The translations under genes were made by a program, and so were the position numbers. DNA of 64,000 nt from Clavelina lepadiformis (lineage: Eukaryota; Chordata; Ascidiacea; Aplousobranchia; Clavelinidae), in contig NC_135240.1 of NCBI RefSeq assembly GCF_947623445.1, positions 23,932,001 through 23,996,000 on the forward strand, in the 5' to 3' direction. The notes beneath the pieces were generated by a model, which had not been told where the DNA came from, ran no database searches, and saw only the letters and a list, made by a program, of their open reading frames with translations. Shown piece by piece: positions 1 to 13,274 of the stretch. The stretch's first letter is position 1. Each line of letters starts with the position of its first letter.

Positions 1-1503
1 GCGACCATGAAACTTCATCTTAGCAAAATTCTTGGTAAATCTATCGAAACAAAATAAATACCAGCAAAAATTATTTAGCGAGGACGTAGCATTGTCACTG
101 GTGCTTAGTATCTGATATAAGTTATTGTAATAGTCATAGTACATAGGTTTGCTAACTGTTCTAAATAAATCAAATTTCAAACTTTCCAATACAAAAAATT
201 TGGCAGGAATTCTTTTGGGAGCACTAGTGACCGGTATTGCTTATTTGGCATCAAGTTTAGGAGCCACCGTGCTTAAAATATCACTGACAACTTTTGGGAT
301 GTTTGCTGGCCCTGTTCTAGGTCTCTACACCATGGGAGTCTTTCTTCCTTGGACCAATTCAAAGGTTCGATTTAGCTAACTATCGTCTTAGCTATACGTG
401 GCCTATTATTATTGTCCATCAGTCAGCATTACATGGGTATACTTTTCGGCTGTCTGATGACATAATTATTCCACTACTTGTGTCATTTCTTGTTGTGATC
501 AATGGCGTACGCATGGGAAGAGTCTTGGGCGGTAAATCCTACCGATATTTTGATACATTACACTGAGAAGTACCTTAGAATCTAATGTATTAAGTGACTT
601 ATCTTAAAACGTTTCTGCGCACCCCAGCAATGATTAGTGATCACAATAATGCAACACGTATGCATGAGATAACGCGATCGTAAAAAATTGCGGAACCATT
701 ATAGAGCTGTACTAAGCCACCGGAATTCAAAAACAACATCTAGCTTACTTTCTGCAGGGAGCTCTATCTGGTGTTCTGGCTGGTTCTCTGTTTGCAACTT
801 GGGTTGCTGTTGGCGGGATTCTTCACCCTCCTTCCCCAGAGAAAACAAGATTGTTGCCTCTTTCGACTGAAGATTGCCTCACTAGCATTTCGCTGAACAT
901 TACAGATACACCTACAACATCTACTAACGTCATAGCGATGACTACGACCGCATTGATTGTAACTCCCGAAAGGTATGAACAACGCTACCTTATATTAACA
1001 AACTAGGCCTATTGCAAAGCGGCTGCATGCGTCATCAACTGAACTCCACATGTACGCAGGCCGCTTCTTGATGAGACTTTGTATTCCTTATCTTACCAGC
1101 TGGTTGGGGTGGTCGGTTTTGTTATCACAATTCTCGTTGGAGTTACCTTTTCTTTTGTAACTGGTAAGGTTTAGTAGGCAATGCTGCGCCAGTGAACGTA
1201 CATGCGCCATAGAGTACACATTACATTCGTGAAATGGGTGCGTTCTTTTTTGGGGACTTACCCTGACTTGGTTTAGGTCACAACGATCCGAGCAAACTCG
1301 ATCCAAGGTTATTTATGCCAATCGTTGATCACCATATCTTGCCGGAAAAAGTTCGAAATTTTTTTCGTTTTGGTGTTCCACTTACTTGCAAATCAATAAA
1401 AATCGTTGAAAAAGAGGAATTAGTACCAGGAAACACAAATGATGACACTAAAGAAGTGGAAAAGAAACCTTTCCAAACAAGTAGTAATTGTCAAATTGCG
1501 TAA
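1..1503 (+). CDS. SLC5-family sodium/solute symporter (monocarboxylate or multivitamin transporter-like), 3' part
   Basis: Five phase-matched exons: 1-34, 207-364, 758-972, 1060-1163 and 1277-1503 (stop TAA at 1501). The product is the C-terminal part of a sodium-coupled symporter of the SLC5A5/6/8/12 group, which moves iodide, vitamins or monocarboxylates across the plasma membrane. Seen directly: a helix with FGMFAGPVLGLYTMGVFLPW followed by NSK and GALSGVLAG, the same order as in SLC5A8; then a Ser/Thr-rich extracellular loop beginning PPSPEK; then the YSLSYQ segment leading into the last helix. The cytoplasmic tail contains DPRLF and ends NCQIA. The first exon piece carries one base that completes a glycine codon with exon 2. 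The N-terminal two thirds lie before the window. Substrate cannot be assigned from this part. Confidence is high for the family and moderate for the subgroup. Confidence 0.85.
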
Positions 1504-1784
1504 ACTCATGTCCCGTTTCAAGGATAAGTAACTTGTGCAGTTGTAACTTTTGCAGAAAATATTCAAACTTATCAGTGTACATGTATTTATGTTAACTTGG
1601 ATGACAGTAAGGATGTATGTTTTTTCTCTGCATTCATGTTAAATTTTCTTCCCTTCTATAAGCTCTGTGGTATCTTCTCTTTGCATTATCATCGTTAATT
1701 GAATATCGTGCAAATATTTACTTGGCTCTTCTCCGATCATTGGCTTCCTACACAAATTAACAAATTGATTTTCACGTAAAACCT

Positions 1785-1790
1785 AATAAA
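1785..1790 (+). terminator. Polyadenylation signal AATAAA for the SLC5 gene
   Basis: AATAAA lies about 280 bases after the stop codon of the SLC5 gene in AT-rich sequence. Its position fits a 3' UTR end; no cleavage-site evidence is available. Confidence 0.45.
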
Positions 1791-2020
1791 AGTATTTAAA
1801 TTTATTTGAAAAGCAAAATGCTTTTTATTTAATATTGCGCGACACGGCGACCTGGAACTTAAAAAAATGTAGTCGATCTTATTTTTGTTTGATTACAAAG
1901 AAATCATTTTTGCAATGACTTTTTTGTTTCTTCGTTGTTTTTACTTGATATACAGGAACCCAAAACTAATGATAGATAGCAAACATAAAGCTGGAACAAC
2001 TTACTGACAAGGCTTACTAG

Positions 2021-2373
2021 CAGGGTTGCCATCAGTCTCAACTCAAAAATAAGGACGACTAGAAAATGAACGAGGAATACCCCATTAAACAGTGCACAAC
2101 AGAAAAAAGCAACCAATTTTCCTAAAAAAAAAAAAAAAAAAAACAAGACACTATCTGCATGTTCATAATTTTGGTATCTCTTTGGTACAAAATGGTATCG
2201 TAAAGGTGACAAAATGCCCAAAATAAGGACAAAAGTGCCCACCTCCGCCCTAAAAATAAGGACGAAAGTGAAAATAAGGACATTTCTTAGAAAAAAGGAC
2301 AAACATATTTTCTAAGACACGGACCTTTAAAATAAGGACAAATCTTAGAAATAAGGACGGTATGGCAACCCTG
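2021..2373. mobile_element. hAT-type MITE with 8-bp target duplication
   Basis: The ends are CAGGGTTGCCAT and its reverse complement ATGGCAACCCTG, flanked on both sides by CTTACTAG (2013-2020 and 2374-2381), a perfect 8-bp target duplication typical of hAT insertion. The 353-bp interior has no coding capacity. Its right half repeats the unit AAATAAGGAC several times on the + strand, and there is a run of about 19 A near 2126. It is non-autonomous and would need a hAT transposase in trans. Confidence 0.85.
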
Positions 2374-2381
2374 CTTACTAG

Positions 2382-5028
2382 ACTCAAAGATAGGCTACTT
2401 TGTAATGGAAAATGTCATTGCATGCGAAAATACTATGCTGATTACTCTACGCGAGAAGCGTGCACGCGTCACTGCAAAACACACGTTCCAGGCAGTGTGA
2501 GCATAACTCAAGTTATACTAGGAGAGTATAGGAGTTAATTTAAACACAATATTTTTATTATATACAACACAAACTGTATCACTTTAGTAATTTGCTTTTC
2601 AAAATGTTGAAATAAATACAGTATGTTAATTATATAGTGTGGTGTTACCAAAATTCAAAAATGATGTAGCTTATGCAATATCATTAAGCAATAATGCCGC
2701 ATTTTGTGCTTAAACTTAAAGGTACAAATTTGTTACACACGACATTGAAAACTGGATATAGAGATGCTGTATTGTATTGCAGCGTTTATCTGTTGTTTAC
2801 TTACAACTGCAAATCCAATTGGTACCACTCTGTGTGCACAGTATTTTTGCTAAACAATTAATCGAATATGTAGACATATTAGGCTACAGAGGACGCGAAA
2901 ACACAGACGAAAATCTCGTAGCGAATGAGATATGCAAAAAGTCTCTGAGAAAACTTGAAATATTAGCTACAAAGTATTTCACAGTTGGAATTGAAGTTCA
3001 GCAGGCAATGTATTAACTGGATTCAAACATTAATTTATAATTAATTAATCCAGCATAAATGGTTGAAAATGTGGAATAGATATCTGGTGATGCCACCGAA
3101 TATGAGGAGTTAATATTCTATATCAACTATTATGAAGCATCGCCTATTGTTCTTGCTTCGCCTTTCAGTTAATCATGGAGTTCGATTGGTGAGAAAAAAA
3201 TGCCGTAATATTAATTGACATAATGCACAAACACTGTCAATGAAATCCCTACCTAATTTTTCAACAAGCTCCCTCGAGAAAAACACGCCACCAATCAATT
3301 GGAAACAGAACCATGGCATAATACGACATGAAGTGCATGAGGGATATGCTTTGCAGGTTGAAAAAACTTGAGCAGGTTAACTTTGCTAAATTTGTCAGCG
3401 GAACTGAATACAAGTATTGGTTTTGCATTTCGAGTACAGTTACAAGCAAATAAGCTTACAAAACCTGCTGGAAAGACAAGGTAGCTAGTACTAAGCTAGT
3501 AGGCCTACTTGGTTTCATATTGCCATGCAATAAAAGATACGCAAAACAATATCATATTCTATATATTCAAATTATGCATTTCTGTCCTGTACAATATTGT
3601 GTATCATATCTTCTCCCATTACCATGAGCATCTAAAAATATTTTTATATATGAAAAGGTATGACTACGCCAAGATTGGGTTATATAACTTTGGATAAAAG
3701 CCTTGAGGAATATACAGCTTAAAATTAGTCTTTCATGAAACTAAAGTACGATAAGTAGGTTATACAATTTACAAAAAAACAATGATTAAAATTTACTAAT
3801 TAAAATATTGTGAATAACAACCAGGTACAGCCGAGTATTGTTAAGTTGAAAGTCGAGCAAAGTATTTTTATAAAATTAGTATTCTAGTACTACTTGAGTC
3901 AAGAAATCATCTCGAGTAAAACAACCTTGTTTGTCAGATCAGAAGAATAATTTCAATAAATATTGTCATATTTAATAAATAATGTCAGAATACTTTGAAT
4001 ACATATTAACCAAAAAGAAATATTATTATACAAACGAAATGTTATATTGGATTAATCGATGCCAACAGAAATAAACACCGGTAAAATTTTAAAGTATTGA
4101 AAATAAAACAAAGTTCTTTTACTGGTCGTTGTGTCAGCAATTTGGAAATAAAAGAGCCTAGGACTATTGCTTATACATTAACTTTTAAAATAGGGTTCTT
4201 TTCTCAATGATCTAATTTTACAGGATTAGAAAGACCAATACGCGAACTTACTCTGGCCTTCTAAACACATTTGCATGACTGATCTGAGCAAACTGCAAAG
4301 CTCACGATGGCTTGGAGGAAGGTGCAGTATTCTAATTATCCAGGCAATTATCTTAGTGGCAAGACAAAAGAAGAAAGAAAAAGAGTTTTACCCTATGTAT
4401 TGTTCTGACTTTACATGTATATGGGTATCAAATAACGACGTTGACGGAAGAGAAAAGGAAACAGCTTAAACAAAACAATATAACACGATGAGACAAGCTG
4501 TAGATAGAATGACTTGCTTATAGTATCACTTCTCTATACTTCTACAATCTTTTTATATATAATGGTTGATTAGGCTATCCGATGAAACAAAGTCAGGTGA
4601 CAAAAGTTATTAAAGCGCCGTTTAATTAGTCGCGACGATTTATGTCTCAGCAACACATTTTGAAACCCTTGTTGACAGTACCGACGATACACATTAGATG
4701 ATGGGTGATGTTTTTTTGAGCAAACCCCGTATGGGCCTGTACCTGGTAAGTACAAGTCGCTGTGCTTAAACTTATCACTGCTAAAGAGGAAGAAATGATA
4801 TTTAAGCAAGAAGGTGATTAATCAAAAGTTTTTATGGAATTGCAGTTAAAAGTTTCAATACTTGTGAACGGTAGGCTATATACTACAATTGAAGTTTTGT
4901 GATATAGCTATAGTTGGACTACAGCAGGCAAATCTTCCCCAGTTAGAGAAGGAAACGATAGGTTTAGGAAATATTGCTTGATATTTAAATCTATAATTTT
5001 GTCATTTTGTCTACCTTTTATTTTACAG
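2382..5028. other. Intergenic, no supported gene
   Basis: AT-rich sequence with only short open frames. The longest (2777-3016, 79 codons, +) has no recognisable motif and no convincing exon structure. The missing first exon or exons of the downstream GPCR could lie here, but none could be identified. Confidence 0.5.
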
Positions 5029-8000
5029 CCTATATGTATAAAAAGCTTAACTATGTTATTACCTATTGCTCTGTTGGTGCTAGACGTCTTTGGTCTCCTG
5101 ACGAACATATTATCGTTGATAGTTCTTTTAACAGAAAAAAAGTTGAAAACTGTAACAAATTATTACCAGTCAGTAAGTGGATTTTTTCCAAAAATGTCGT
5201 TTACGTGATTGTTGATGGTCGCTGATGACGGCGTCGGCTTGATTTGTACAGTGTAGAAAATTGAATGCTGAAAATTGAAAGTTATTTATAATCATAATCA
5301 TAAAGAATTCGTTCTTACCAGAGTTTATCCTTATGCAACGTTGTGTCAATCGCTCTCTCGGCTTGGATACATCCAGCACACCTGCTCAGTGTTCAAGTGA
5401 CTAAAATCGTATTCCTTAGGGCTATGGCCACGTTTGGTCAAAAATGCATGTGTATAGTTCTCGCGCTCAACATTCTAGCGCAAGGGTTTGAAAGGCGAGT
5501 TATTTTCCTGTACGTGATAACTTTTGTCACAAGAATTTGTAAACGTGATCTTTAAAAGTTAATGCTATCTTTTACAGATACGTCGGCTTAAGCAGACCTT
5601 TCAAATCTCGGACGGCAGCAAATCGAAACAGAACAATTCGTATCATCATCGTCACATGGATTGCGGCTGCAGCTGGTTCCTTGCCTGATGCGTTTTGTGA
5701 ATCTGTCGATCATAGAATTCGGTACAAGAATTTCACTACTTGAATGATTTAGTTGACTACACTCGGTTAATCTCAGGCAATTTTAGGCTACCAAATATTT
5801 TGATTATATTATATATTTGATTGGTTTTGATTGAAACTGGTTTTCTCTATGCAATGTTGGTCGAATCCAAGTTTGACTTTAACATTGTAAACTATATTGT
5901 TGCTTTTACGCTAATCTTTGTAAGATGTGGATTACTGAAAAGCAAATTGCTTTTTATCACTTCAAATAACGGTAGTGCGATGTCGGAAAAGGTGTCAAAT
6001 GCCACATTTGGATCGACATATCCATATATATCAAGTAAGGTGGCTTAGATGTTTCAAGAAATATTATATAATGAAGTTTAAGCTCATGAATACTTCTTTA
6101 CAGTCTACACATTTAGTAGAAGTGATTACATTAGTATTATCAGCTATAATGGATCCCATTGCAATTTTTAGATATACCAAACACGGGAGTCAGCAATTTC
6201 TGTGATTATTACTCCAAAATCACGCCAATAATAGATCTTATTTGCTTCTATTGCATTCCTGTGATATTAAACACCACATTGTTTGTCGGAATCATACGGC
6301 AACTGAGACGTAATGTTTCGAAGGAAATGCCAAAGATCATTCCAAAGCACGGAAATAGTTCCAGATTAAGCAACTCAGTGCTACCAACCTTTTCCAGTAG
6401 CAAGAAACGGAAACCAGTAAGCAGAAATATTCCATTGGAAAGCACCATTAATGCAGGCTCGACAAGTAATTATAACAAGGAACATTCACTAGCCAGGATA
6501 CGTCGACACGGCATCGTAGGAAACAGTTATGCCCCTCGAACAAAACAAATTAAACGGACGACTTCGGAAAAGAACTTGCCCAGGATATCCATAGCTCTTG
6601 CCAGCAATGGTTCTTGTAAAAGAAAAGTATCTCGGAAAGACTCGACTGAAATTTACAGTCTTTCAACACCAAACATCCTAAAAAGTAGCCTATCCGCCAT
6701 TTCATCAACAGGGTCCTTCTCTGGCATGTCAACGCTTTCTCTCAACTCCTGCAGCTTTGTGAACATCGAACAGCATCATGGTGGTTTGCAAAAATTGCTT
6801 TCTGATCGAGTTATCAGTTATAAAAGGAGGCAACGATCTTTGTCTATCAACAGTCCGCCGATCAGCTTGTCAAAAGAGCTCACCAGTAAGAAACGACGCG
6901 CTACGGTAATAGTAGGCCATTTGCAGAAAGTCCGGGCTGATTCCCGCGCAAAATTTTCCGAGAACGCAATGAAAGAAAGTTCAAGGCCATCGTCGCCATC
7001 CCAGTTTTCGAGTTCTTTATCTCTGCGAAACAACCTCGCCAGCTTTAGTAGATCTCTCAGCAATCGATGCTACATCGCCGTTTTGCCAAACACAGATTTC
7101 GAAATAAGAGATCAACGGAGTTACAGACGCAGTGACGCAAAGTGCTTCTCGGAAAGGAAAGAAAGGATGCCCCGCGAATCAGCTTGCAGCAGTAGAAGAA
7201 GTAGCTCTGTGAAAAGGCAGGTGACTCCTACCTGGCTTTGGAGGTGCAGGATGAAAGCAATCAAAAATCTCGGTCAGTTATTATGCTAGGTTGTTGATTA
7301 CCGGGGTCACCATATTCGGGGTCACCAAATTCTTTTCTGAGCAGGCTGGATAGAGATGTTAAACGGTGTGAGCCGCATGCTTTTCTGTTCAGTGGGCCTT
7401 TCGACTGCGCCTTCAGACATAATATAATTTAACTGAGGTTATTTATGACATTGGAGCTATACAAAGTCGCCATTTTTATGTAGGCTAACTAAAAGAAAGT
7501 TGCTTGAAAATCGGTAGACGCTTTGCTACATGTTGCACATGCAGTATAAAGCTACGTCTTTGCATCTTTTTAAGAAAATAAAAAAGATTTAACCACAAGT
7601 GAGAAAAACATAACTTTAAGACTGAGTTAAAGTGGGCAACCTCCTTCGTTTTCAATAGGTATCTTTGCGTAGAGTTTAATTTTGGGCTGAATTCATTCGT
7701 CTACTCTACCATTTGTATATCAAACCGAAGTCATATAGAGATTGCCTGCCACAGTATAGGCTACCAAAACACGTTTTTCCGAAAGTCTGTTTATTAGTTT
7801 TACTGCAGACATTTGACTTCCAGCAAAAGTATTTATTTTTCTTTAACAGATATGTTCTGTGGAATCTTGAATTCACTTCTGTAGTCCTGTAACGCGAGAT
7901 TCTTGTCGCTCATACACAACGCATATCTAGTGAAGTTTAAGTGAAACCATATCTATGAGCGAAACCGAGAACGAAAGTGATTACGCGATTAAAGAAAAGA

Positions 8001-8972
8001 TTACACGCGCAGTTTCGTTTTGAGAGAACCAGCTGAGAAAAATATAGGCCTACTAGCTAGAGTGGACGAAAATAACCACAAGATGTGGGCCTACAATTGC
8101 GTTGATTCCAAATTAAATCTTCTGACATATTCTGCCTTTCTTGGTCCACCACAAAAATTAAAACATTGTTTAAAACAACCTTCAAGCAGAAACCACGGGT
8201 CTCTATACACAATACACATTGGCATACTCTAAGGGTAAGTTGCGGTTTATCACTTTTGTTGGTACTTTTTATGAAAAAAATCTATTAAGTTATTATTTAT
8301 TCGTGTTGAGTTCATTTTATTTTGCAAATTGAACTCGTCGTGTTGCGATTGATCCAGTCCGTGAGCCGTAGTTTGGTGACCCCTTGACTATGTAATTGTA
8401 TGTTTGCATATAAAAAGGTAGGCTCTGAAGTGCATTACACACTGAAATAGTCTATTATACTTAGGCTAAGTTGCTTGGAAAGCATTGGAAAAATATAAAA
8501 CATATTTGTCCTTATCCAATGATGATTATTATCATTGTATCGCCGTGTAGCACTCATCATTGTAAGCTTCGTCGTCGAGTGGCTTCCATACTACGTCATT
8601 CGAATACAACAAGCTGTGATGTGCCCATGCGACTTCCACGACAGGTGCGTTGTGTAAAGTTGGAAGAATAATAACAGTTATTCCGATTGCGCTCCCTTTG
8701 CTATGGCTTGATACAATATTCATTGTTTTAAAATGACACAAAAACGTTGTACCGGTTACAGACTGGGAATGGACGAGGGCGCCACCAACTCAACCTTCCA
8801 CGTGGTTTTAGGTTTCCAGGTTGCCTTCATAGCCATATTCATCCCGGTTCTACACTGCGTCTGTTCTCATCGATTTTTTCAAGCTTATGTCGAATTACTT
8901 CGAAGGATAGCGTCAGCTCTGACTTGTAACACACTGGGACGTTTACGTAGGGCGGCAAGAAGGCAAAAATAG
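5029..8972 (+). CDS. Orphan class A (rhodopsin-like) G protein-coupled receptor with very long intracellular loop 3
   Basis: Exons: 5029-5172 (TM1), 5322-5494 (TM2-TM3), 5578-5721 (TM4), about 6172-7272 (TM5 and loop 3), 8551-8644 (TM6) and 8762-8972 (TM7 and tail, stop TAG). Phases match at every junction except the one before 6172, which is unresolved; a small exon may be missing there or the acceptor may lie slightly further on. Seen: TM1 FGLLTNILSLIVLL (N1.50); TM2 SLSLCNVVSIALSA, with Asn where Asp2.50 is usual; an ERY motif formed across the 5494/5578 junction (FER-YVGLSRPF); Trp in TM4; FCDYYSK before TM5; a Ser/Arg/Lys-rich loop of about 300 residues; TM6 VVEWLPYY; TM7 ending IPVLH in place of NPxxY. 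The intron after 5494 uses a GC donor. The N terminus is not identified. A surface receptor is likely; ligand and subfamily are unknown. Confidence 0.75.
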
Positions 8973-9173
8973 CCAATAAAAGTGACACTTTATTAGTTAT
9001 TTTCGTAAGCTCCCAAGACCTCGTGGGCCAACGCTCAATCATATGATGATTTGGTCGGCTTATTGACTTAGCCGTGAGAGGTCGTGCATTACACTATTGA
9101 AGCATTGACAAGCAAGGGCGACTTGAAGGAATAAGGATTTCTGTCTTACTGACAAAATGACGATGCAATAGTA

Positions 9174-9496
9174 CAGGGGTGGGCAACATACGGCCCGCGA
9201 CGGGATTTTGAGCGGCCCGCAGACAGTTTCCGGTCTTACATGATAATGTGGCCTGCGGCCACATTCTGCCGCAATCCCTGTATTGCGTCACTGAATAAGT
9301 CCAAGTTTGCCAACCTGAGAAAGGTGGCCATAAATCTACTTCTTCTGTTCGGGTCTACATACATTTATGAGCAAACATTTTCGACCATGAACATTAATAA
9401 GACAAAGCTGCGTTCCAATCTATTCAGGAATCCGGCCCGCCAAGTACTTCATTTTCTCATATCAGGCCCGCCGACCGAAGAAGTTGCCCGCCCCTG
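9174..9496. mobile_element. Internally deleted hAT element carrying a transposase C-terminal remnant
   Basis: The ends CAGGGGTGGGCAAC and GTTGCCCGCCCCTG are inverted repeats, flanked by CAATAGTA on both sides (9166-9173 and 9497-9504). On the + strand it retains a hAT dimerisation-type segment: residues NLLLLFGSTYIYEQTFS, then MNINKTKLRSNL, a hallmark of the transposase C terminus. At 323 bp it lacks the catalytic core, so it is non-autonomous. The sub-terminal GGCCCGC motifs occur at both ends. Confidence 0.88.
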
Positions 9497-9504
9497 CAAT
9501 AGTA

Positions 9505-10546
9505 TGACTTTTGTACGGTAATTGCTGCTAGTTTAAAGGCGTTTTTCTTGTAAGAATGTGTTAATTTTAACTACAGTTAAATGCATAGTTGCGTTTATTT
9601 ACAGTGATTAGTACGTACACAAACGCAATGAATCTGTATTGGACAATAAACATTTCTACAATAAACTTGCTAACGGCAAAACTTTTGTTTTCATGATGCA
9701 AAGAAATTTAGTATTTAAAAATATAAACACCACACTGTGTTTTGTTAACTTTTACTTGTGTATAGCAAATGGAATCTCATAAAATAAAACAGCATAATCC
9801 CATAAAACAGGACAATACCCTGTATCTTTACCATCTACGTGTCAAGATAACTCTTGGACAAAACAGTATAGTTCATAGTGCATAAAAAGTAGTAAAATAA
9901 GAAAAATATTCCGCATAAAAACTGCCAGCAATCCAAATAGCGTAGAAACCCAAGAGGAATATGACAAAAAATCGTGGAAAATTTTCAACTACAATTCCTT
10001 AAATTGCATAATAGAATCAGATAGGAAAGTTGCTGTGGACATGAGGTCTACCAGCATATGACAAACAAACAAAAAATCAAGATAGGGATTGCAAATATTT
10101 CAGCCTGAAAGTAATAATTGTGTAGCTAATATAATCGAACCTTTGGAATAGATTGAAAGAAAGCTTTAACTATGGTGCCTGGTATTTGACAATAGGTTAA
10201 TGTCAACAACTAAAAATTATCCATGTTCATAACATTTGATGTTTTATATCAAAACAAAAATTCATAACTTTTCTGATCCACCACAGAACATGTTATGTTA
10301 TTCAGACATTTAGGATTTCTATGTTTCATACCTAAAGACTGACACATTTAAAAATCCAGATAAAAATTATTCAGCATTGCATCTATTCTATCATGGACTT
10401 TCAAAGAAGGGGATGATGATAAATCAAAACGTAATTCATTATAAACATGATTTGTGAAATAAACTTCTGACGTTGTTAAAATAGGAACTTACTAAAATAG
10501 GAACTTCAAATAGGAACTTACTAAAATAGGAACCTCAAATAGGAAC
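9505..10546. other. Intergenic between two convergent genes
   Basis: AT-rich, no coding signal. It lies between the 3' ends of the GPCR (+) and the fucosidase (-). A short imperfect tandem repeat of the unit AAATAGGAACTTACTA occupies about 10490-10556 and reaches the last codons of the fucosidase gene. Confidence 0.55.
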
Positions 10547-13274
10547 TTACTTAAACCCAGTGAGCCTCAATACCATTACCCACTTTGCATTAGACCATGC
10601 GGGAATTTCAATTTTCACTCCTTTTTCTTTCAAAGGCATCCATACTAGACTTGGTTTGCCTCCGAGGAGATCAACTGTTGCAGATGAGGAGCTTGCGAGA
10701 GGAGACCTGAGTGTGACCGATTGAGACCACTGGAAGAGGAAAGCGTACACAACATCACCTCCTTGCTTGGCAGTGTACCAAGCATGCTGGTTTGTTGTGT
10801 CATTTTGATATTTCCATGGTTTGCTTCCATACACTGCTTCTCCGTTCATTTGCAGCCATTGCCCCATTTGACGAAGCCGTTCCTCATATACGACCGGAAT
10901 GGTGCCATCTTTTGCCGGGCCAATATTCAACAAAAAGTTTCCATTACAGCTAATGGTTGTTACCAATTGCTGAATCAAAGAGAATTAACATCTGAATTAT
11001 TCATAGGCTATTACAATTCAAAGCTATCCACAGACCAACCGTAATATTGTATTGATTAGCTAGTCAGCAATAACCTAAAAAGATTCATTCAGTAAATATG
11101 TATATAGGATAACTTTTTCAATGACCTTATCTGTGTGATAGCTATTATGTTATTCTTAGAACTATTAATTATCTATGCCGTATATAATACCTTTGAGCAG
11201 CTATTTTTTTTACTGAAATACGGTGCTATACATATATTATTATTACTAATTCACTAATTTAGTACAGATCTCTATTTCCCATTTTAATTTCTACAGTAAC
11301 TTTTTGACACGTGTTTTAAACGTTTATTTCACTGTGTTAGATTAAATCATAATAATTAATCATAGATATTTGAAATCACAGTATATGGTTGGTTATTGAA
11401 TTGCAATAATTTGGCTGAAAACCACAGTGGTATTTATGTTGGATAGATGACAAGTAGCATCTAGCTAATTGTGCTAACAAAAATGCACTGAAGTCAGACC
11501 AAACAATCACAAAAACAAACAAATTGTCATGAAACATCAATGAGAAAAATGTGATTATACCTGAAGTAGGTATTCTATTGTGATGTAATCGCTAAGCACA
11601 GCATTCCTTCTATATCCCCATGAGTCCTTGTCTATTGTCATTGCATTTTCCCATTTTCGTTCTTGTAAAACGCCTGGATTATAATGATCACTACATGTCA
11701 AATAACCACCATGCTTGCACAATGTGTCTTTGCCCCAACGATCATTTGTGACTATGGTATCCTGGAAAAGAGAAAATTTGTTTTGTTACAGACAACAGGG
11801 AACAACAAGTGGATGTAAAAATAAAACTTATTGATTGTATAATTAAAATGCTACAGATCACTATGAGATCGAACCTTGACAGGACTTGAGTTATAAAGCC
11901 AGGCAATAAAGTCTGTGCTGTTCCAATAACTACTGTCTGCCTCCCACTGTCCATCTGACCAGATTAGCTCTGGCTTGTATCGTCTCACAATGTCATACAG
12001 CTCGGGCATTGTCTTTGTTCTGAGTGTACAACAACAGTAAATAATGTATGACAGCTCCCAAGTTTCAAAAGTGATGTACAGGTACATAGCCCTTCTTTGT
12101 ATGACAAGCTGGAAAGGATTACAAGGAGTACACAAAACCAACATGTTTCAATGGCAGTTAAGATAGAGTTTTTGGCTTGCCTGATAAAGTCTTGAGTAGT
12201 AAAACCATTGGCACGATCTTTTTGGTACAATGGATTAAACCATTCATACAAGGAATGGTACAGACCAAAGTGAAGGGATGTTCGGTTGCGAACTGACTTT
12301 TCCAGTTCTCCCACCAAGTCTCGTTTCGGGCCAACATCCATAGAATTCCAGTTCCAAGAGTTCACCGATGGCCAGTTTGTGTATCCCTCGTGATGCTTAC
12401 TTGTAAGCACAACGTACCCTGCACCAGATGCCTGCAAAACATGTAGATGACTGAAGGAATCCATGATAAGCACATGTGAAGTTGTCTTTAATTGTTTTGT
12501 TAGTAAGGTTTATGCTGTGGAATTGAGATATTCTGATGCATATACATATTTAAAAACAATTTTCAAGAATCCAAATTCCTATCAAGATATAATTTTTAAC
12601 TTAAAGCCAAAAAATTCAATTCCAAATTAGACGTTCTACTTCCCATTAAGAAGTTGTTTATTTTCATGTCAACATCAAGAATGTTGCTAAGTTCACAATG
12701 AGTAATGTCTAAAGCTTATTTTTACCATGTGATTCCAAAAATTATCTATTTAAAAAACTATCATGTTTATGAAAAACAACAAAATAGATAAATCAGTTTT
12801 TGGTTAAAAAAATAAGGATGAAAGAGAAATGTTCACCTTAAACAGATCTGCCCATGCATTAGAATTGTAAAATTCAGCCGTAAATTGTGGCGCAAAGTCG
12901 GCATACTGAAAGTCAGGCCGATAATTTGCATCCATGAAAATTGCTTCAGCTGGACTAGCAGTTATTTTCCACCGGTACCAAAACCATTCACCAGCATTTC
13001 TATAACCATAACTTGGCACAGAAAACACTCCCCAATGAATGAAAATTCCAATTTTGGCATCATCGTACCTACAATGTGAAAAGAATTGACCACAAAGACA
13101 CTTACTATATAGTCGCCTCAATGTTAATGGTCATAGTCATGCTGATATAGCATAACCTGTTTACCATTCAGGAAGGGGCCTTTTGTCCAATGACTCCCAG
13201 TTTGGCTGGTAGTTGGCAAAGCATGTCAAGAACAGTGACAAACAAATAAACAAAAAGCTAAACTTTGTTCGCAT
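10547..13274 (-). CDS. FUCA1: Alpha-L-fucosidase (GH29), complete, 6 exons
   Basis: Exons on the minus strand: 13274-13165, 13068-12837, 12431-12181, 12019-11875, 11761-11561, 10969-10547. They total 1362 bases, giving 453 residues plus stop (human FUCA1 has 466). It removes terminal alpha-L-fucose from glycoproteins and glycolipids, in lysosomes or secreted. Seen: a hydrophobic signal peptide starting [20 protein letters not shown]; the family motif [46 protein letters not shown]; and LIWSDGQWE, whose Asp220 matches the catalytic nucleophile (Asp225 in human). [19 protein letters not shown] and [10 protein letters not shown] follow in family order. Intron 3 uses a GC donor (CAG|GCAAGC). The symbol denotes the family; vertebrate FUCA1 and FUCA2 cannot be told apart here. 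Confidence 0.96.

Noticed and set aside
6108..6205. Frame reading HLVEVITLVLSAIMDPIAIFRY as TM7 of the first GPCR
   Set aside because: It looks like a helix with a DPxxxF end, but it overlaps the TM5 exon in another frame and ends in a stop; a better-placed TM7 exon exists at 8762-8972.
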